DNA from: DATFTF01 sp963825175
GTDB taxonomy: Bacteria > Acidobacteriota > Thermoanaerobaculia > UBA5066 > Gp7-AA6
DNA: 64,000 bases
Direction: 5' to 3'
Assembly (NCBI GenBank): GCA_963825175.1
Contig: CAWGSA010000002.1
Coordinates: forward strand, 248,001 to 312,000
The notes below the pieces were generated by a model. That model searched no databases and had not been told where the DNA came from. It saw only the letters and a program-made list of their open reading frames with translations. Of the stretch, positions 1 to 8,514 are shown piece after piece; positions within the stretch are counted from its first letter, which is position 1; every line of letters starts with the position of its first letter. The translations under genes and the position numbers were made by a program.

Positions 1-283
1 GCCGGTCGAGAAGGCGCAGGCAGAATCCGGAGGGGATCACCCGAGCCAGGCTCGGCGGCACGCGGAAGCTGCGCACGACGACGCCGCGGATCGAGAGCTG
101 GCGCTCGCCGGGCAGGAGAAGCGTGACACGGATGCGGGAACCGGGCTTGGGCAGGCGGGTGCTGCGCACGAACATGCCGATGGCGGAGATGTCGTAGGTG
201 AACCCCGTGCAGGGAGCGTTGTTCCACTCGAACTCGACGGTCAGGCGCCGCTTCTTGCGGGGGAATCGGCGTTTTTCGGGCAT
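1..283 (-). CDS. PilZ domain protein, 3' end cut by window edge
   Basis: The reverse strand from an ATG at 281-283 runs open to the window edge and encodes about 94 residues. The N-terminus is basic (MPEKRRFPRKKRR) and supplies the arginine-rich first half of a PilZ c-di-GMP site. It is followed about 20 residues later by DISAIG, which matches the second half, D/NxSxxG. A beta-rich stretch follows. PilZ domains bind cyclic di-GMP and change the activity of an attached or partner protein. It is unclear whether this is a stand-alone PilZ protein or the N-terminal part of something longer. Domain call is from visible motifs; the partner is unknown. Confidence 0.75.
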   Translation of the reverse strand, partial: MPEKRRFPRKKRRLTVEFEWNNAPCTGFTYDISAIGMFVRSTRLPKPGSRIRVTLLLPGERQLSIRGVVVRSFRVPPSLARVIPSGFCLRLLDR

Positions 284-395
284 CGGGATCGGCCTGGGGC
301 CGTCCAAGAATTCTACAACCGTCGAGCCCATCCCGGCAGGCGCAGGGCCGTGGAACACGGACGAAAACCGTCCCCGGCCATTGGAAACGAAGGGC

Positions 396-1241
396 TTATC
401 TCGCCCCGAACAGCGCGTTGGCCTCGGCGTAGGGAATGGATTCGGCCAGAAGGCGGGTGATCGTGCCCTCCCGCGCCAGCTCGCGCGCGATCGAGCGCAG
501 GAGTCCCATCGTGGCCCGCATGGGTCCGGATCCCAGGCTCACGCGGGCTACGCCCATCTTCTCGAGCTCTGCGGCGGCCGGCGTGGAAGGGCCCGCCAGG
601 ATGTTCACCGGACCATCGATTTCCGCTACCAGCCGTTGGATCGTCGCGCCATCGGCCACGCCCGGGACGAACAGGCAGTCGGCTCCGGCCTGTCGATAGG
701 CGTTCGAGCGGCGCACCGTCTCGGAGAACCGAGTCTCGACGGTTCCCACCGCGCGCAGATACGAGTCCGTCCGCGCATTGACGACCAGACCCGCGCGCGC
801 CGATGCGGCGGCCTGCCGCGCCGCTCGGATCTTCTCCGCATGGAGGCCGGCATCCGTCAGCGGGTGGTCCGGGTCTGCGCTTCCGTCCTCGAGGTTGACT
901 CCGACGGCGCCGGCCTCGATGACCGCGCGGCAGCTTCGAGCGACTTCCTCCGGCGTCGGGCCGAACCCCGACTCGATGTCCGCGCTGACGGGGACGCGCA
1001 CGGCGGCGACGATCCGCGCGATCACGCGCAGGGCCTCGGCGAACGGCACATGCTCGCCGTCGGAGAACCCGAGGGAAAAGGCCACCCCCGCGCTGGTCGT
1101 GCCGATGGCCGGAAAGCCGGCGTCCTCGAACACGCGGGCCGAGGCGGCATCCCAGGCGTTGGGCAGTCGGAGAATTCCCGGCCCGCGATGGAGCTCGAGA
1201 AATCGCCGCGCCCGCTGCGATTGATTCTCGGCCGCGCTCAT
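396..1241 (-). CDS. Isocitrate lyase/PEP mutase family protein
   Basis: The product has 281 residues from the ATG at 1239-1241 and has the TIM-barrel sequence pattern of the ICL/PEPM superfamily. It shows LPNAWDAASARVFEDAG near the N-terminus, then GTTSAGVAFSLGF, the metal-binding DIESGFG, NLEDG and ARTDSYL. Family members cleave or form C-C or C-P bonds of 2-oxoacid-like substrates (2-methylisocitrate, oxaloacetate, phosphonopyruvate). The exact substrate cannot be read here. The KKCGH-type cysteine loop of true isocitrate lyases is not seen, so an oxaloacetate-hydrolase or unassigned-lyase role is more likely. The gene lies 25 bp downstream of the branched-chain aminotransferase on the same strand and is probably co-transcribed with it. 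A longer upstream reading of the same frame is only shadow sequence. Confidence 0.8.
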   Translation of the reverse strand: MSAAENQSQRARRFLELHRGPGILRLPNAWDAASARVFEDAGFPAIGTTSAGVAFSLGFSDGEHVPFAEALRVIARIVAAVRVPVSADIESGFGPTPEEVARSCRAVIEAGAVGVNLEDGSADPDHPLTDAGLHAEKIRAARQAAASARAGLVVNARTDSYLRAVGTVETRFSETVRRSNAYRQAGADCLFVPGVADGATIQRLVAEIDGPVNILAGPSTPAAAELEKMGVARVSLGSGPMRATMGLLRSIARELAREGTITRLLAESIPYAEANALFGAR

Positions 1242-1266
1242 GACCGCTGGAGAGCGCCCGGCGCGA

Positions 1267-2277
1267 TCATTGGGCCAGGCGCAGGGGAGAACCGGCGCGG
1301 CCCGGTTGCCCTGCGGCTTCGTCCGCGCGGTCCGGGGCGACGAAATCCCGTTCGCCGGCGTACACCGGAGCGCACCAATGGCGGTACGCCGGGACGCGCC
1401 CGCGCACCACGTCGAAGTAGAGCTTGCGAAGGGCCGACACGGTTGGACCCATGCGTCCGGTGCCGATCGGGCGGTGATCGACGCGCGTGATCGCCGCGAT
1501 CTGGATGCCGGTTCCACAGAAGAAGGCCTCGTCGGCCAGGTAGATCTCGCTGCGGTCGATCGAGCGCTCGACGACGGACAGCCCGAGCTCCCGTCGCAGC
1601 AGATCGCCGATCGTGCGCCGCGTGATCCCCTCCAGGATGTTGTCGGTCGAGGGCGTGGTGACGGCCACGCCGTTCTTGACCAAGAAGAAGTTCGCCGCGG
1701 ATCCCTCCGAGACGTGGCCGTCCTGGTTCAGGACGATGGCCTCGTCGAATCCCGCCGCAGTGGCGTCGGCCTTGGCCAGGGCGGAGTTGACGTACGACCC
1801 GACGATCTTGCCGCGGGCCGGAATGGCGTTGTCGTCGACCCGCCGCCAGGAGGAGACCATGGCGTGGACTCCCTCCTCGTTGGCCACGTAGGAGCCGAAT
1901 GGGAAGGCCACGATGGAGACTTCGGGCGTCAGGCCGTGGAGCCGCACGCCGATCGTCTCGTCGGCGTAGAACGCCAGCGGCCGGATGTAGCAGTCCTCGC
2001 GGTAGAGCTCGGTGCGCAGGAGCTCGTTCAACGCGCTCGCCAGGTGCTCCTCGCTGTAGGGCAGCTCCATCCGCAGCAGCCGCGCCGATTCCAGAAAGCG
2101 GCGGAAGTGCTCGCGCGGCCGGAAGACGAAGAGTTCCTGTTCCTGATCGTTCCAGTAGCCGCGCAGTCCGGCGAAGACGCCGGTGCCGTAGTTCAGGGCG
2201 TGGGTCATCACGCCCACGTGCGCCTCTGCGTAGGGAACGACGCGGCCACGGAAGAAGGCATGACGGGGGAGGGTCAT
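1267..2277 (-). CDS. ilvE: Branched-chain amino acid aminotransferase (class IV)
   Basis: The 336-residue fold-type IV PLP aminotransferase interconverts leucine, isoleucine and valine with their 2-oxo acids, using 2-oxoglutarate/glutamate in the cytoplasm. The catalytic lysine is about K157, in the segment GKIVGSYVNSALAK. The phosphate-binding part follows as DGHVSEGSAANFF, and NILEGITR and FFCGTGIQI are typical of the family. N-terminal HALNYGTGVFAGLRGY agrees. Length is slightly above the usual 300-310, with an extra C-terminal tail of about 30 residues. It is divergent from a MocR-type regulator that starts about 150 bp away, so control by that regulator is plausible. The activity is well supported; exact substrate preference is inferred. 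Confidence 0.88.
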   Translation of the reverse strand: MTLPRHAFFRGRVVPYAEAHVGVMTHALNYGTGVFAGLRGYWNDQEQELFVFRPREHFRRFLESARLLRMELPYSEEHLASALNELLRTELYREDCYIRPLAFYADETIGVRLHGLTPEVSIVAFPFGSYVANEEGVHAMVSSWRRVDDNAIPARGKIVGSYVNSALAKADATAAGFDEAIVLNQDGHVSEGSAANFFLVKNGVAVTTPSTDNILEGITRRTIGDLLRRELGLSVVERSIDRSEIYLADEAFFCGTGIQIAAITRVDHRPIGTGRMGPTVSALRKLYFDVVRGRVPAYRHWCAPVYAGERDFVAPDRADEAAGQPGRAGSPLRLAQ

Positions 2278-2348
2278 GACGGCGGCCTCCTGTTCTGCGG
2301 AAGAACGGCGATCAGTCCAATTAGCATGGCCAATTCGGGCGACTCACC

Positions 2349-2414
2349 AAAGTGGACTTAGAATCTCTCCGGACACGCCCTGAATCAAGTGCCACTTCGG
2401 GGGAAGTGGACCGA
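2349..2414. promoter_or_regulatory. Putative MocR operator: direct repeats AAAGTGGAC
   Basis: Between the divergent aminotransferase and MocR genes lie AAAGTGGACTTA (2349-2360) and GAAGTGGACCGA (2403-2414), 54 bp apart in the same orientation. A half-matching inverted copy, GCCACTT, lies at about 2391-2397. PdxR/MocR regulators studied in other bacteria bind paired direct repeats of very similar sequence (AAAGTGG followed by A/T and CTA). The repeats sit just upstream of the preferred MocR start at 2431. The operator role is inferred from position and similarity. Confidence 0.5.
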
Positions 2415-2430
2415 TCCTACGGAGATCCGG

Positions 2431-3888
2431 ATGAGCCCGCTCGAGTTCGTGAACGTGCTGGGAAACTGGACGGCCGGAGAAGGGCCGATGTACGTTCGTT
2501 TGTCCCACGCGATCCAGCGGAGCCTCGCCCGCGGCGAAATCGCTCCGGGGTCCCGGCTTCCGGCCGAGCGGATCCTGGCGCGCCAGCTGTCCCTCTCGCG
2601 CACGACGGTCGTCTCGGCCTACGAATCGCTGCGCGAGGGCGGATGGGTTCTGCGCCGGCAGGGCAGCGGCACGCGCGTGCCGGGCGGGGGGGCGCCGGCG
2701 GCGCGGCGCGACGAAGGCGCGAGCTCCTTTCGCCGGCACCCCGTCTATCGCGGGCTGATCGAGGGCTCGGGCGGAACGATCGAGTTTCTCGCCGCCCATC
2801 TGCCGGCCGCCGGGATGACGCCGGACGTCTGGACGTTCGACCGCCCCGCGATGGAGGCCCTGCTCTCGGGCCCGGGATACGTGCCGATGGGGCTTCCCGA
2901 GCTGCGCCAGGCGATCGCCGCGCACCTGACGCGCTCGGGCCTGCGGACGCGGTCCGAGCAGGTCCTGGTGACGAGCGGGGCCCAGCAGGCGATCATGCTG
3001 GTCAGCGCGCTGCTCCTGGCCCCCGGCGACGCGGTGGTGGTGGAGAACCCGACGTATCTGGGCGCCATCGACATTCTTTCCAGCCGCGGCGCGCGTCTCT
3101 TGCCGGTTCCGGTGGGAAAGGACGGAGCGCGCATCGACCGACTCTCCGAGATCGCGCGCCGCGCCGCTCCCCGGCTTCTCTATCTCATGCCCACGTTCCA
3201 GAATCCGACCGGCGCGCTGATGCCGGAGAGGGAACGCCGCGCGGCGGCGCGCCTCTGTCAGGGCCTTTCGATCCCGATCCTGGAGGACAACACGCTGGCG
3301 GATCTCTCGCTCGGGCCCAAGTCGCCGCCGCCGATTGCGGCGTTCGCTCCCGACGCGCCGATCCTGACGGTCGGCTCGTTGTCGAAGCTCTTCTGGGGAG
3401 GCCTGCGGATCGGGTGGATCCGGACCTCGGAGGACATGCTGGCTCGGATCGCCCGGTTGAAGATCATCGCGGACCTGGGCGGGTCGATCCTGTCCCAGCT
3501 GGCCGCGCTCAAGCTCCTGGCCAAGGCCGACCGGGTCGTCCAGATGCGGCGGATCCAGGTGAAGGAACGATTCGAACGGCTGACGGGCCTGTTGACGCGC
3601 CAGCTGCCGGAGTGGAAATGGGCCACGCCGGCGGGAGGTCTGTCGCTGTGGGTGAAGCTGCCGCGGGGGGACGCCAACGAGTTCGCGCAGATCGCGCTGC
3701 GCCACGGCGTCTCGGTTGTGCCCGGCCCCCTGGCATCTCCCGACGGGAGCTTCGCCGATCATCTCCGTCTTCCTTTCGTCCTGGGGAAAGACAGCATGGA
3801 GGAAGGCGTGGCCCGCCTGGCGCGGGCATGGAGTGGGTATGCGGCTTCGGGGGCCAACGCCGCGAGAAGCCTCGACGTGCTGGTCTGA
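2431..3888 (+). CDS. MocR-type transcriptional regulator (GntR HTH fused to aminotransferase fold)
   Basis: The 485-residue protein has an N-terminal GntR winged helix (roughly residues 20-85: SRLPAERILARQLSLSRTTV, then AYESLREGGWVLRRQGSGT). A class I aminotransferase domain follows with YLMPTFQNPTG and the PLP-lysine region VGSLSKLFWGGLRIGW. MocR proteins use PLP or a PLP-amino acid adduct as effector and often control the divergent neighbour. The start at 2431 was chosen because GGAG lies 5-8 bases upstream. The alternative ATG at 2389 has no ribosome site and would put an operator-like repeat inside the gene. The divergent aminotransferase/lyase pair is the likely target (inference). It is not certain whether this is a PdxR, controlling PLP synthesis, or another MocR type. 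Confidence 0.85.
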   Translation: MSPLEFVNVLGNWTAGEGPMYVRLSHAIQRSLARGEIAPGSRLPAERILARQLSLSRTTVVSAYESLREGGWVLRRQGSGTRVPGGGAPAARRDEGASSFRRHPVYRGLIEGSGGTIEFLAAHLPAAGMTPDVWTFDRPAMEALLSGPGYVPMGLPELRQAIAAHLTRSGLRTRSEQVLVTSGAQQAIMLVSALLLAPGDAVVVENPTYLGAIDILSSRGARLLPVPVGKDGARIDRLSEIARRAAPRLLYLMPTFQNPTGALMPERERRAAARLCQGLSIPILEDNTLADLSLGPKSPPPIAAFAPDAPILTVGSLSKLFWGGLRIGWIRTSEDMLARIARLKIIADLGGSILSQLAALKLLAKADRVVQMRRIQVKERFERLTGLLTRQLPEWKWATPAGGLSLWVKLPRGDANEFAQIALRHGVSVVPGPLASPDGSFADHLRLPFVLGKDSMEEGVARLARAWSGYAASGANAARSLDVLV

Positions 3889-3903
3889 GGGGCGGAAGCG
3901 TGC

Positions 3904-4027
3904 TGAGTTCTCAGTTCCAAGTTCTAAGTTCTAAGTCCATGCCTGGCTATAGCATTTATGATATCTCCAACATTGAACTCTGAACTTTGAACTTTGAACT
4001 TTGAACTTTGAACTTTGAACTCCTAAC
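3904..4027. repeat. Heptad repeat array with inverted arms (AAGTTCT / GAACTTT)
   Basis: The left arm (about 3904-3937) has units like AAGTTCT and the right arm (about 3971-4021) has at least six TTGAACT units with exact 7-nt spacing. The arms are near-complementary and enclose about 35 bp, so a long hairpin can form. The array lies between the convergent ends of the MocR gene and a CHRD lipoprotein gene. A terminator-like or structural role is possible; no T-tract terminator is seen. Confidence 0.85.
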
Positions 4028-4468
4028 TCACCTTCCGCACGGCCCGAGCTGACCGCGGATCGCGCCGCCCGGATACGCGACGCTGTGCAGCTTCAGGTAG
4101 AACTCGTCGGGGAACTTCGCCACCAGGGCCACCACGCCGGGCGGGACCTCGGTGACCCGACCGCGGGAGGCGTCCCCGAAGTAACCGGGGCTGATCTCCC
4201 AGAGCATCGGGCCGTTCTCCGTCGCGCTCCCATGGTGGATGTGCACCGCGATCACATGCTCGAGGCCGGGTGCCTGGATGTCGTAGCGGATCGCGGTCGC
4301 CTCGAGGCGAAGGATTCCGAACCCGCGATGCTGTGGATCGGTGGCGTCCGACGAGGGCCCCGCTCCCGCCAGGCGGGCGCACAGCGTGACGGGACGCGGC
4401 GTGGCCGAGCATCCCAGAGCGAGGGAAACGCCCGCGATGAGAAAAACTGCTCTGATCTCTGTCCGCAT
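4028..4468 (-). CDS. CHRD-domain lipoprotein
   Basis: The 146-residue protein has a short charged N-terminus, a hydrophobic stretch and the lipobox LALGC at about residues 16-20, so it should be an exported, lipid-anchored protein. The rest looks like a CHRD domain: a HIHHGSA motif in the middle and the characteristic end LHSVAYPGGAIRGQL. CHRD domains are beta-rich extracellular modules first named from chordin; their bacterial function is unknown. The stop codon directly abuts the heptad repeat array. It is divergent from the dehydrogenase at 4582. Domain identity is fairly safe, role unknown. Confidence 0.75.
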   Translation of the reverse strand: MRTEIRAVFLIAGVSLALGCSATPRPVTLCARLAGAGPSSDATDPQHRGFGILRLEATAIRYDIQAPGLEHVIAVHIHHGSATENGPMLWEISPGYFGDASRGRVTEVPPGVVALVAKFPDEFYLKLHSVAYPGGAIRGQLGPCGR

Positions 4469-4581
4469 GACGTCGTCGCGATGGATTATATGAAGGCCAT
4501 CACGGCGGTCCGGTCACAGCCGGGACGTCGTCCAGGCGCGCGGCGCGGCCGTCGCCGGTTCGTAAGGGAGGAAGGTGGATC

Positions 4582-5466
4582 ATGAGCGAGCGCATCGCCA
4601 TCATCGGCCTGGGAAACATGGGAGCGCCCATCGCGGGCAACCTCCTCGACGCGGGGTACGCCCTGACGGTGTTCAACCGGACCGCGTCCAGGACAGATCC
4701 CCTGGTCCAGCGCGGAGCGCTCCGCGCCGACCGGCCGGGCGAGGCGCCGCCGCAAGGAGGAATCGTCCTCACCATGCTCTCCGACGATTCCGCGGTCGAG
4801 GACATCGTCCAAAGCGAGGGGTTCCTCGAGCGCCTCGGACGGGGCGGGATTCACGTCTCGATGAGCACCATCTCGCCGGCGCTCTCCCGTCGTCTCTCCG
4901 AGCGGCACGCGGCGGCGGGAAGCTCCTACGTCGCGGCGCCCGTCTTCGGCCGGCCGGACGCGGCGGCCGCCCGCAAGCTCTGGGTCTGCCTCTCGGGCCC
5001 CGAGGCGGCGCGAAGACGAGCGGCGCCGATCCTCCAGGCGGTCTCCCAGGGCCTCTTCGAGTTCGGCGAGGATCCTGGTGCGGCCAACGTGGTCAAGCTC
5101 GCCGGTAACTTTCTGATCGCCGCGGCCATGGAGGCGATGGCCGAGGCCTGGACCCTGGCGGAGAAGAACGGGATCCCCGCCGCGCAGGTCTCCGATCTCT
5201 TCGGTCAGACGCTCTTCGCCTGTCCCGTCTACAGGAACTACGGCGCCGCGATCGCCGGCCGCCGGTTCACGCCCGCCGGGTTCCGGCTCGCGCTGGGCTT
5301 GAAGGACGTCAACCTCGTTCTCTCCGCGGCCGCGCAGTCGCAGGTGCCCATGCCGGCGGCGAGCCTCCTGCGCGACCGTTACCTGACGGCGATGGCCAGA
5401 GGCCGGCAGGATATGGACTGGAACGCGATCGCCCTCGGCGTCGAGGAGGACGCCGGCATCGTCTGA
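4582..5466 (+). CDS. NAD(P)-dependent beta-hydroxyacid dehydrogenase (3-hydroxyisobutyrate dehydrogenase family)
   Basis: The 294-residue protein begins with a Rossmann dinucleotide motif IAIIGLGNMGAPIAGNL. FNRT at about residue 32 is typical of the 6-phosphogluconate/3-hydroxyisobutyrate dehydrogenase superfamily. The catalytic lysine is about K172 in NVVKLAGNFLI, and the helical C-terminal domain carries GLKDVNLVL. These enzymes oxidise a beta-hydroxyacid to its semialdehyde; glyoxylate/succinic semialdehyde reductases share the fold. A strong purine-rich ribosome site (GGGAGGAAGG) lies just upstream. The substrate cannot be deduced. It may relate to semialdehyde metabolism elsewhere in the window, but there is no direct linkage. 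Confidence 0.82.
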   Translation: MSERIAIIGLGNMGAPIAGNLLDAGYALTVFNRTASRTDPLVQRGALRADRPGEAPPQGGIVLTMLSDDSAVEDIVQSEGFLERLGRGGIHVSMSTISPALSRRLSERHAAAGSSYVAAPVFGRPDAAAARKLWVCLSGPEAARRRAAPILQAVSQGLFEFGEDPGAANVVKLAGNFLIAAAMEAMAEAWTLAEKNGIPAAQVSDLFGQTLFACPVYRNYGAAIAGRRFTPAGFRLALGLKDVNLVLSAAAQSQVPMPAASLLRDRYLTAMARGRQDMDWNAIALGVEEDAGIV

Positions 5467-5492
5467 TCGGGTCTCCGGCGCGCGACGGCCGG

Positions 5493-5834
5493 CTAGATCC
5501 GATCGAGCAGGTCCATCACCACTTCTTCCGGCGCCCGCGCCAGGGCCATCGTCAGCTTTTCCTCCGACGGGTCGATCCCCTTGAACCGGGCGATCTGGAA
5601 GGCGCGGGCGTACTTGCAGGCCACGTAGAGCAGCTGGGCTCTCAGCTCCACGGCGGGCATGCGCTGGGTCGCGTTGCGACGGGCCATGCGCTCGAACCAG
5701 ATCTGGAGAGTCTCCTCGAACGCCTCGGCCTCCTCCTCCATGAAACGGTAGAAGGAGACAAGCGTGGCGTGGATCAGGGGCAGGGCTTCCTCGAAGACGG
5801 AAAGGATCTCTTCGGGGACGGACGGCTGTTTCAT
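5493..5834 (-). CDS. Hypothetical acidic helical protein
   Basis: The 113-residue product starts at the ATG at 5832-5834 (MKQPSVPEE). It is rich in glutamate and long amphipathic helices and lacks a signal peptide, membrane segment or cysteine pair. I do not recognise a family. The reading frame can be extended upstream to 5984, but that part is arginine/proline-rich and looks non-coding. It is convergent with the dehydrogenase and divergent from the metalloprotease. A perfect 7-bp hairpin (5886-5903, CCTGTCC / GGACAGG) lies upstream and could be leader structure. Confidence 0.5.
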   Translation of the reverse strand: MKQPSVPEEILSVFEEALPLIHATLVSFYRFMEEEAEAFEETLQIWFERMARRNATQRMPAVELRAQLLYVACKYARAFQIARFKGIDPSEEKLTMALARAPEEVVMDLLDRI

Positions 5835-6084
5835 GGCCGGGAGCCGCGTCCGGCGAGCGGCGCGAAGAGGAGGGCGCTCATCCCGCCTGTCCCTTCGGAC
5901 AGGGAGGAACGGGGGATAGGCCGCGTCCCCGCGGAGACTCGTCGGCGTCTCGGTCGAATCGTCATGTTTGAGCCGGGCTTGCAAAAAATGTAAACGATTC
6001 GTCGTCCGGCGTCAATGCGCGCGGGCGGGCCCGGGAGTCTTGGTTAAGATCGGGCCTCCCGTCGGCGAGAAAGCGAGGCAGCCA

Positions 6085-8514
6085 ATGTGGTCGATCGGCG
6101 TCTTTCTGTTCGTTCTCTCCGGAATGAGCCCCCAGGCCACACCGGCGAAAGAGCCGCCGGACCGGCTCCCGGCGATCGCCGACCGGGTCCGCGATCTAAA
6201 GCGGGAAGAGGGCTTCCTGCCCTTCTACTGGGACGCCCGCAAGGGGCAGCTCCTGCTCGAGATTCCTTCGGGGATGGGAGACTTCCTGTACGGATCGGGC
6301 TTGTCCGGGGGTGCCGGGCTCGTGGACGTCTCGCTCGATCGCGGCCAGTTGGGCGCGCTGGGACTCTGCCGCTTCCAGCGCATCGGGCCCCGGGTTCTCC
6401 TGCGGCAGAGACAGACCGTTCACCGCAGCGGCGATCCCGATCCGGAGAGATCGCGCGTGGTGGAAGAGTCGTTTCCTTCATCGATTCTGGCGGCGTTGCC
6501 GGTCGTGGCGGAACAGGGCGATCGCGCCCTGGTGGACGCCACCGCGTTCCTGCTGACGGACACGGACATCCTGCCGACGTTGAAGAAGGCCCGGCTCGGA
6601 GACTGGAAAGAGGACACGGCGCGCTCGGCGCTGGCCCTGTCCCGAACCGGCGCGTTTCCCCGCAATACGGAGATCGAGGTGGACCTGACCTTGACGTCGG
6701 ACAACCCGCCCGGCTCCGTGGCGGCGGTCCTTCCCGACGGCCACACCATGTCGTTGACCGTGCACCACACGTTCCTGAAGCTGCCCGAGCCGGGCTTCGT
6801 CCCGCGGCCGCTCGATCCCCGGATCGGCTTCATCCCGGAGCGCTATCTGGACCACACCGCCCCATTCACCGAGCCGATCGAAAAGTACCTGGCCATCCGC
6901 TGGCGTCTGGCCAAGAAGGATCCGTCGGCGGCGCTCTCCGATCCGGTCGAGCCGATCGTCTATTACCTGGACCGCGGTATCCCCGAGCCGGAGCGCTCGG
7001 CCATTCGCGCCGGGGCCCTGTGGTGGAACCACGCGTTCGAGCTGGCGGGATTCCGCAACGCGTTCGTCCTGGAGGATCTGCCGCCGGGAGCGACGTTCCT
7101 GGACGCCCGCTACTCCGGCATCGAGTGGATCGACCGTGCCGAGCGGGGATGGTCCGTCGGCGGCGGGCAGGTCGATCCGCGCACCGGAGAGATCCTGCAC
7201 GGCGTGGCGCGCATCGACGCATACCGGCGCCGCACCACCTCGAGGATCTGGCGCAACCTGACGCCCGGCGCCGTGGCGTGCGCCGCGGGAGACGCGCCGG
7301 ATCTGTCCTGGCTCGCCGCGGGCGATCCGGACGTCGACGAGCAATCTCTCGTGCTCGAGCGGCTGGCCTATCTCTCGGCCCACGAGGTCGGCCACACCCT
7401 CGGCCTGATGCACAACTGGGCCGCGACGACGTTCGGGTGGGGCTCGGTCATGGACTATCTGGCTCCGAACATCCAGCTCAAGGACGGCCGCCTCGATCTG
7501 TCCGACGCCTATCCCACGGACATCGGGCCCTATGACCGGCTCATGATCCAGTGGGGTTACACGCCGACCTCGGACCGCGCCGAGCTCGACCGGATCGTGC
7601 GCGCCGGTTATGCCCGCGGCCTTTTCTATCCATTGGACGGCGACCCCCGGTGGGCGGAATACGACTGGGGACCGGACCCGGTGAAATGGCTGGCGACCAC
7701 CCAGGCGGTGCGCCGCGTCATCCTTCAGCGCTTCGGCGTCGAGCAGCTGCGGCACGGCGACTGGGTCTCGACGCTTCAGCAGCGTTTCAACCTGGCGTAC
7801 CTCTACCATCGCTTCGGCATCCAGGCGGCGCAGCAGTTCGTGGGGGGACAGTTCCAGGCGAACGCGGTGGCGGGGGACGGCCAGAAGCCGGTGGAGTGGG
7901 TGCCGCCTGCCAGGCAGAAGGAAGCGCTGGCGCTGTTGCTCGCGGCGCTCGAGCCGGACAACCTGGACATCCCTGACCGGATCCTGGCGGTGCTGGTGCC
8001 GCCGCCGTCCGGGACGCGCCGATCGCAGGAGCAATTTCCTTCCGAGGCCGGGGACGCGTTCAGTCTCTTGACCGCGGCGAGGACCCTTTGTGACCTGGTC
8101 GTTGAGCCGCTTCTCGATCCGGAGCGCGCGTCTCGTTTGACCCTGGCTTCCGGGAAGGACGCCCTGACTCTGGACGGCCTGATCGCGCGTCTCGTGTCAG
8201 CCACCTGGGACGCACGGCCCATTGCGTCGCCGCGCCGCGCCGCGCTGCGCCGCGTGTCTGCCCGCGCCGTGCTCGATGCGATGCTCGATCTGGCAGCGCG
8301 CCCGGAGGCTTCGCACGAAGTGCGTGCCGCGGTCTTCGCGGGGCTCGTCCGCCTCCGCGCACAGATCAAGCTCGAGCACTCTCCCGACGCGGCGGCCGAG
8401 GCCCATCTGCGCCTGGCCGAGCGCGATCTGAGAGAGTTCCTGGACGAACCGGAGAACCGCAAGGTTCACCCGCCGCGCAACCCCGCGCCGCCGGGACGGC
8501 CGATCGGACATTGA
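6085..8514 (+). CDS. Large zinc-dependent metalloprotease (DUF5117/DUF4953-type)
   Basis: The 809-residue protein is probably exported: residues 1-22 form a hydrophobic signal-like N-terminus. The zinc site is HEVGHTLGLMH at about residues 433-443, the extended HExxHxxGxxH of metzincins, followed by SVMDYLAP, a Met-turn-like segment. The N-terminal half (FLPFYWDARKGQLLLEI, LSGGAGLVDVSLDRGQ) and the helical C-terminal third resemble the large bacterial DUF5117/DUF4953 metalloproteases. Start ATG 6085 is preceded by GAGG; the longer frame from 5968 is cysteine/arginine-rich and unlikely. The TGA stop lies exactly at the left edge of the heptad-bounded cassette. Its substrate is unknown. Confidence 0.85.
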   Translation: MWSIGVFLFVLSGMSPQATPAKEPPDRLPAIADRVRDLKREEGFLPFYWDARKGQLLLEIPSGMGDFLYGSGLSGGAGLVDVSLDRGQLGALGLCRFQRIGPRVLLRQRQTVHRSGDPDPERSRVVEESFPSSILAALPVVAEQGDRALVDATAFLLTDTDILPTLKKARLGDWKEDTARSALALSRTGAFPRNTEIEVDLTLTSDNPPGSVAAVLPDGHTMSLTVHHTFLKLPEPGFVPRPLDPRIGFIPERYLDHTAPFTEPIEKYLAIRWRLAKKDPSAALSDPVEPIVYYLDRGIPEPERSAIRAGALWWNHAFELAGFRNAFVLEDLPPGATFLDARYSGIEWIDRAERGWSVGGGQVDPRTGEILHGVARIDAYRRRTTSRIWRNLTPGAVACAAGDAPDLSWLAAGDPDVDEQSLVLERLAYLSAHEVGHTLGLMHNWAATTFGWGSVMDYLAPNIQLKDGRLDLSDAYPTDIGPYDRLMIQWGYTPTSDRAELDRIVRAGYARGLFYPLDGDPRWAEYDWGPDPVKWLATTQAVRRVILQRFGVEQLRHGDWVSTLQQRFNLAYLYHRFGIQAAQQFVGGQFQANAVAGDGQKPVEWVPPARQKEALALLLAALEPDNLDIPDRILAVLVPPPSGTRRSQEQFPSEAGDAFSLLTAARTLCDLVVEPLLDPERASRLTLASGKDALTLDGLIARLVSATWDARPIASPRRAALRRVSARAVLDAMLDLAARPEASHEVRAAVFAGLVRLRAQIKLEHSPDAAAEAHLRLAERDLREFLDEPENRKVHPPRNPAPPGRPIGH

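Noticed and set aside
3904..4027. Possible CRISPR or origin iterons in heptad arrays
   Set aside because: Unit length is 7 nt with no spacers, and there are no DnaA boxes, rep or par genes nearby.
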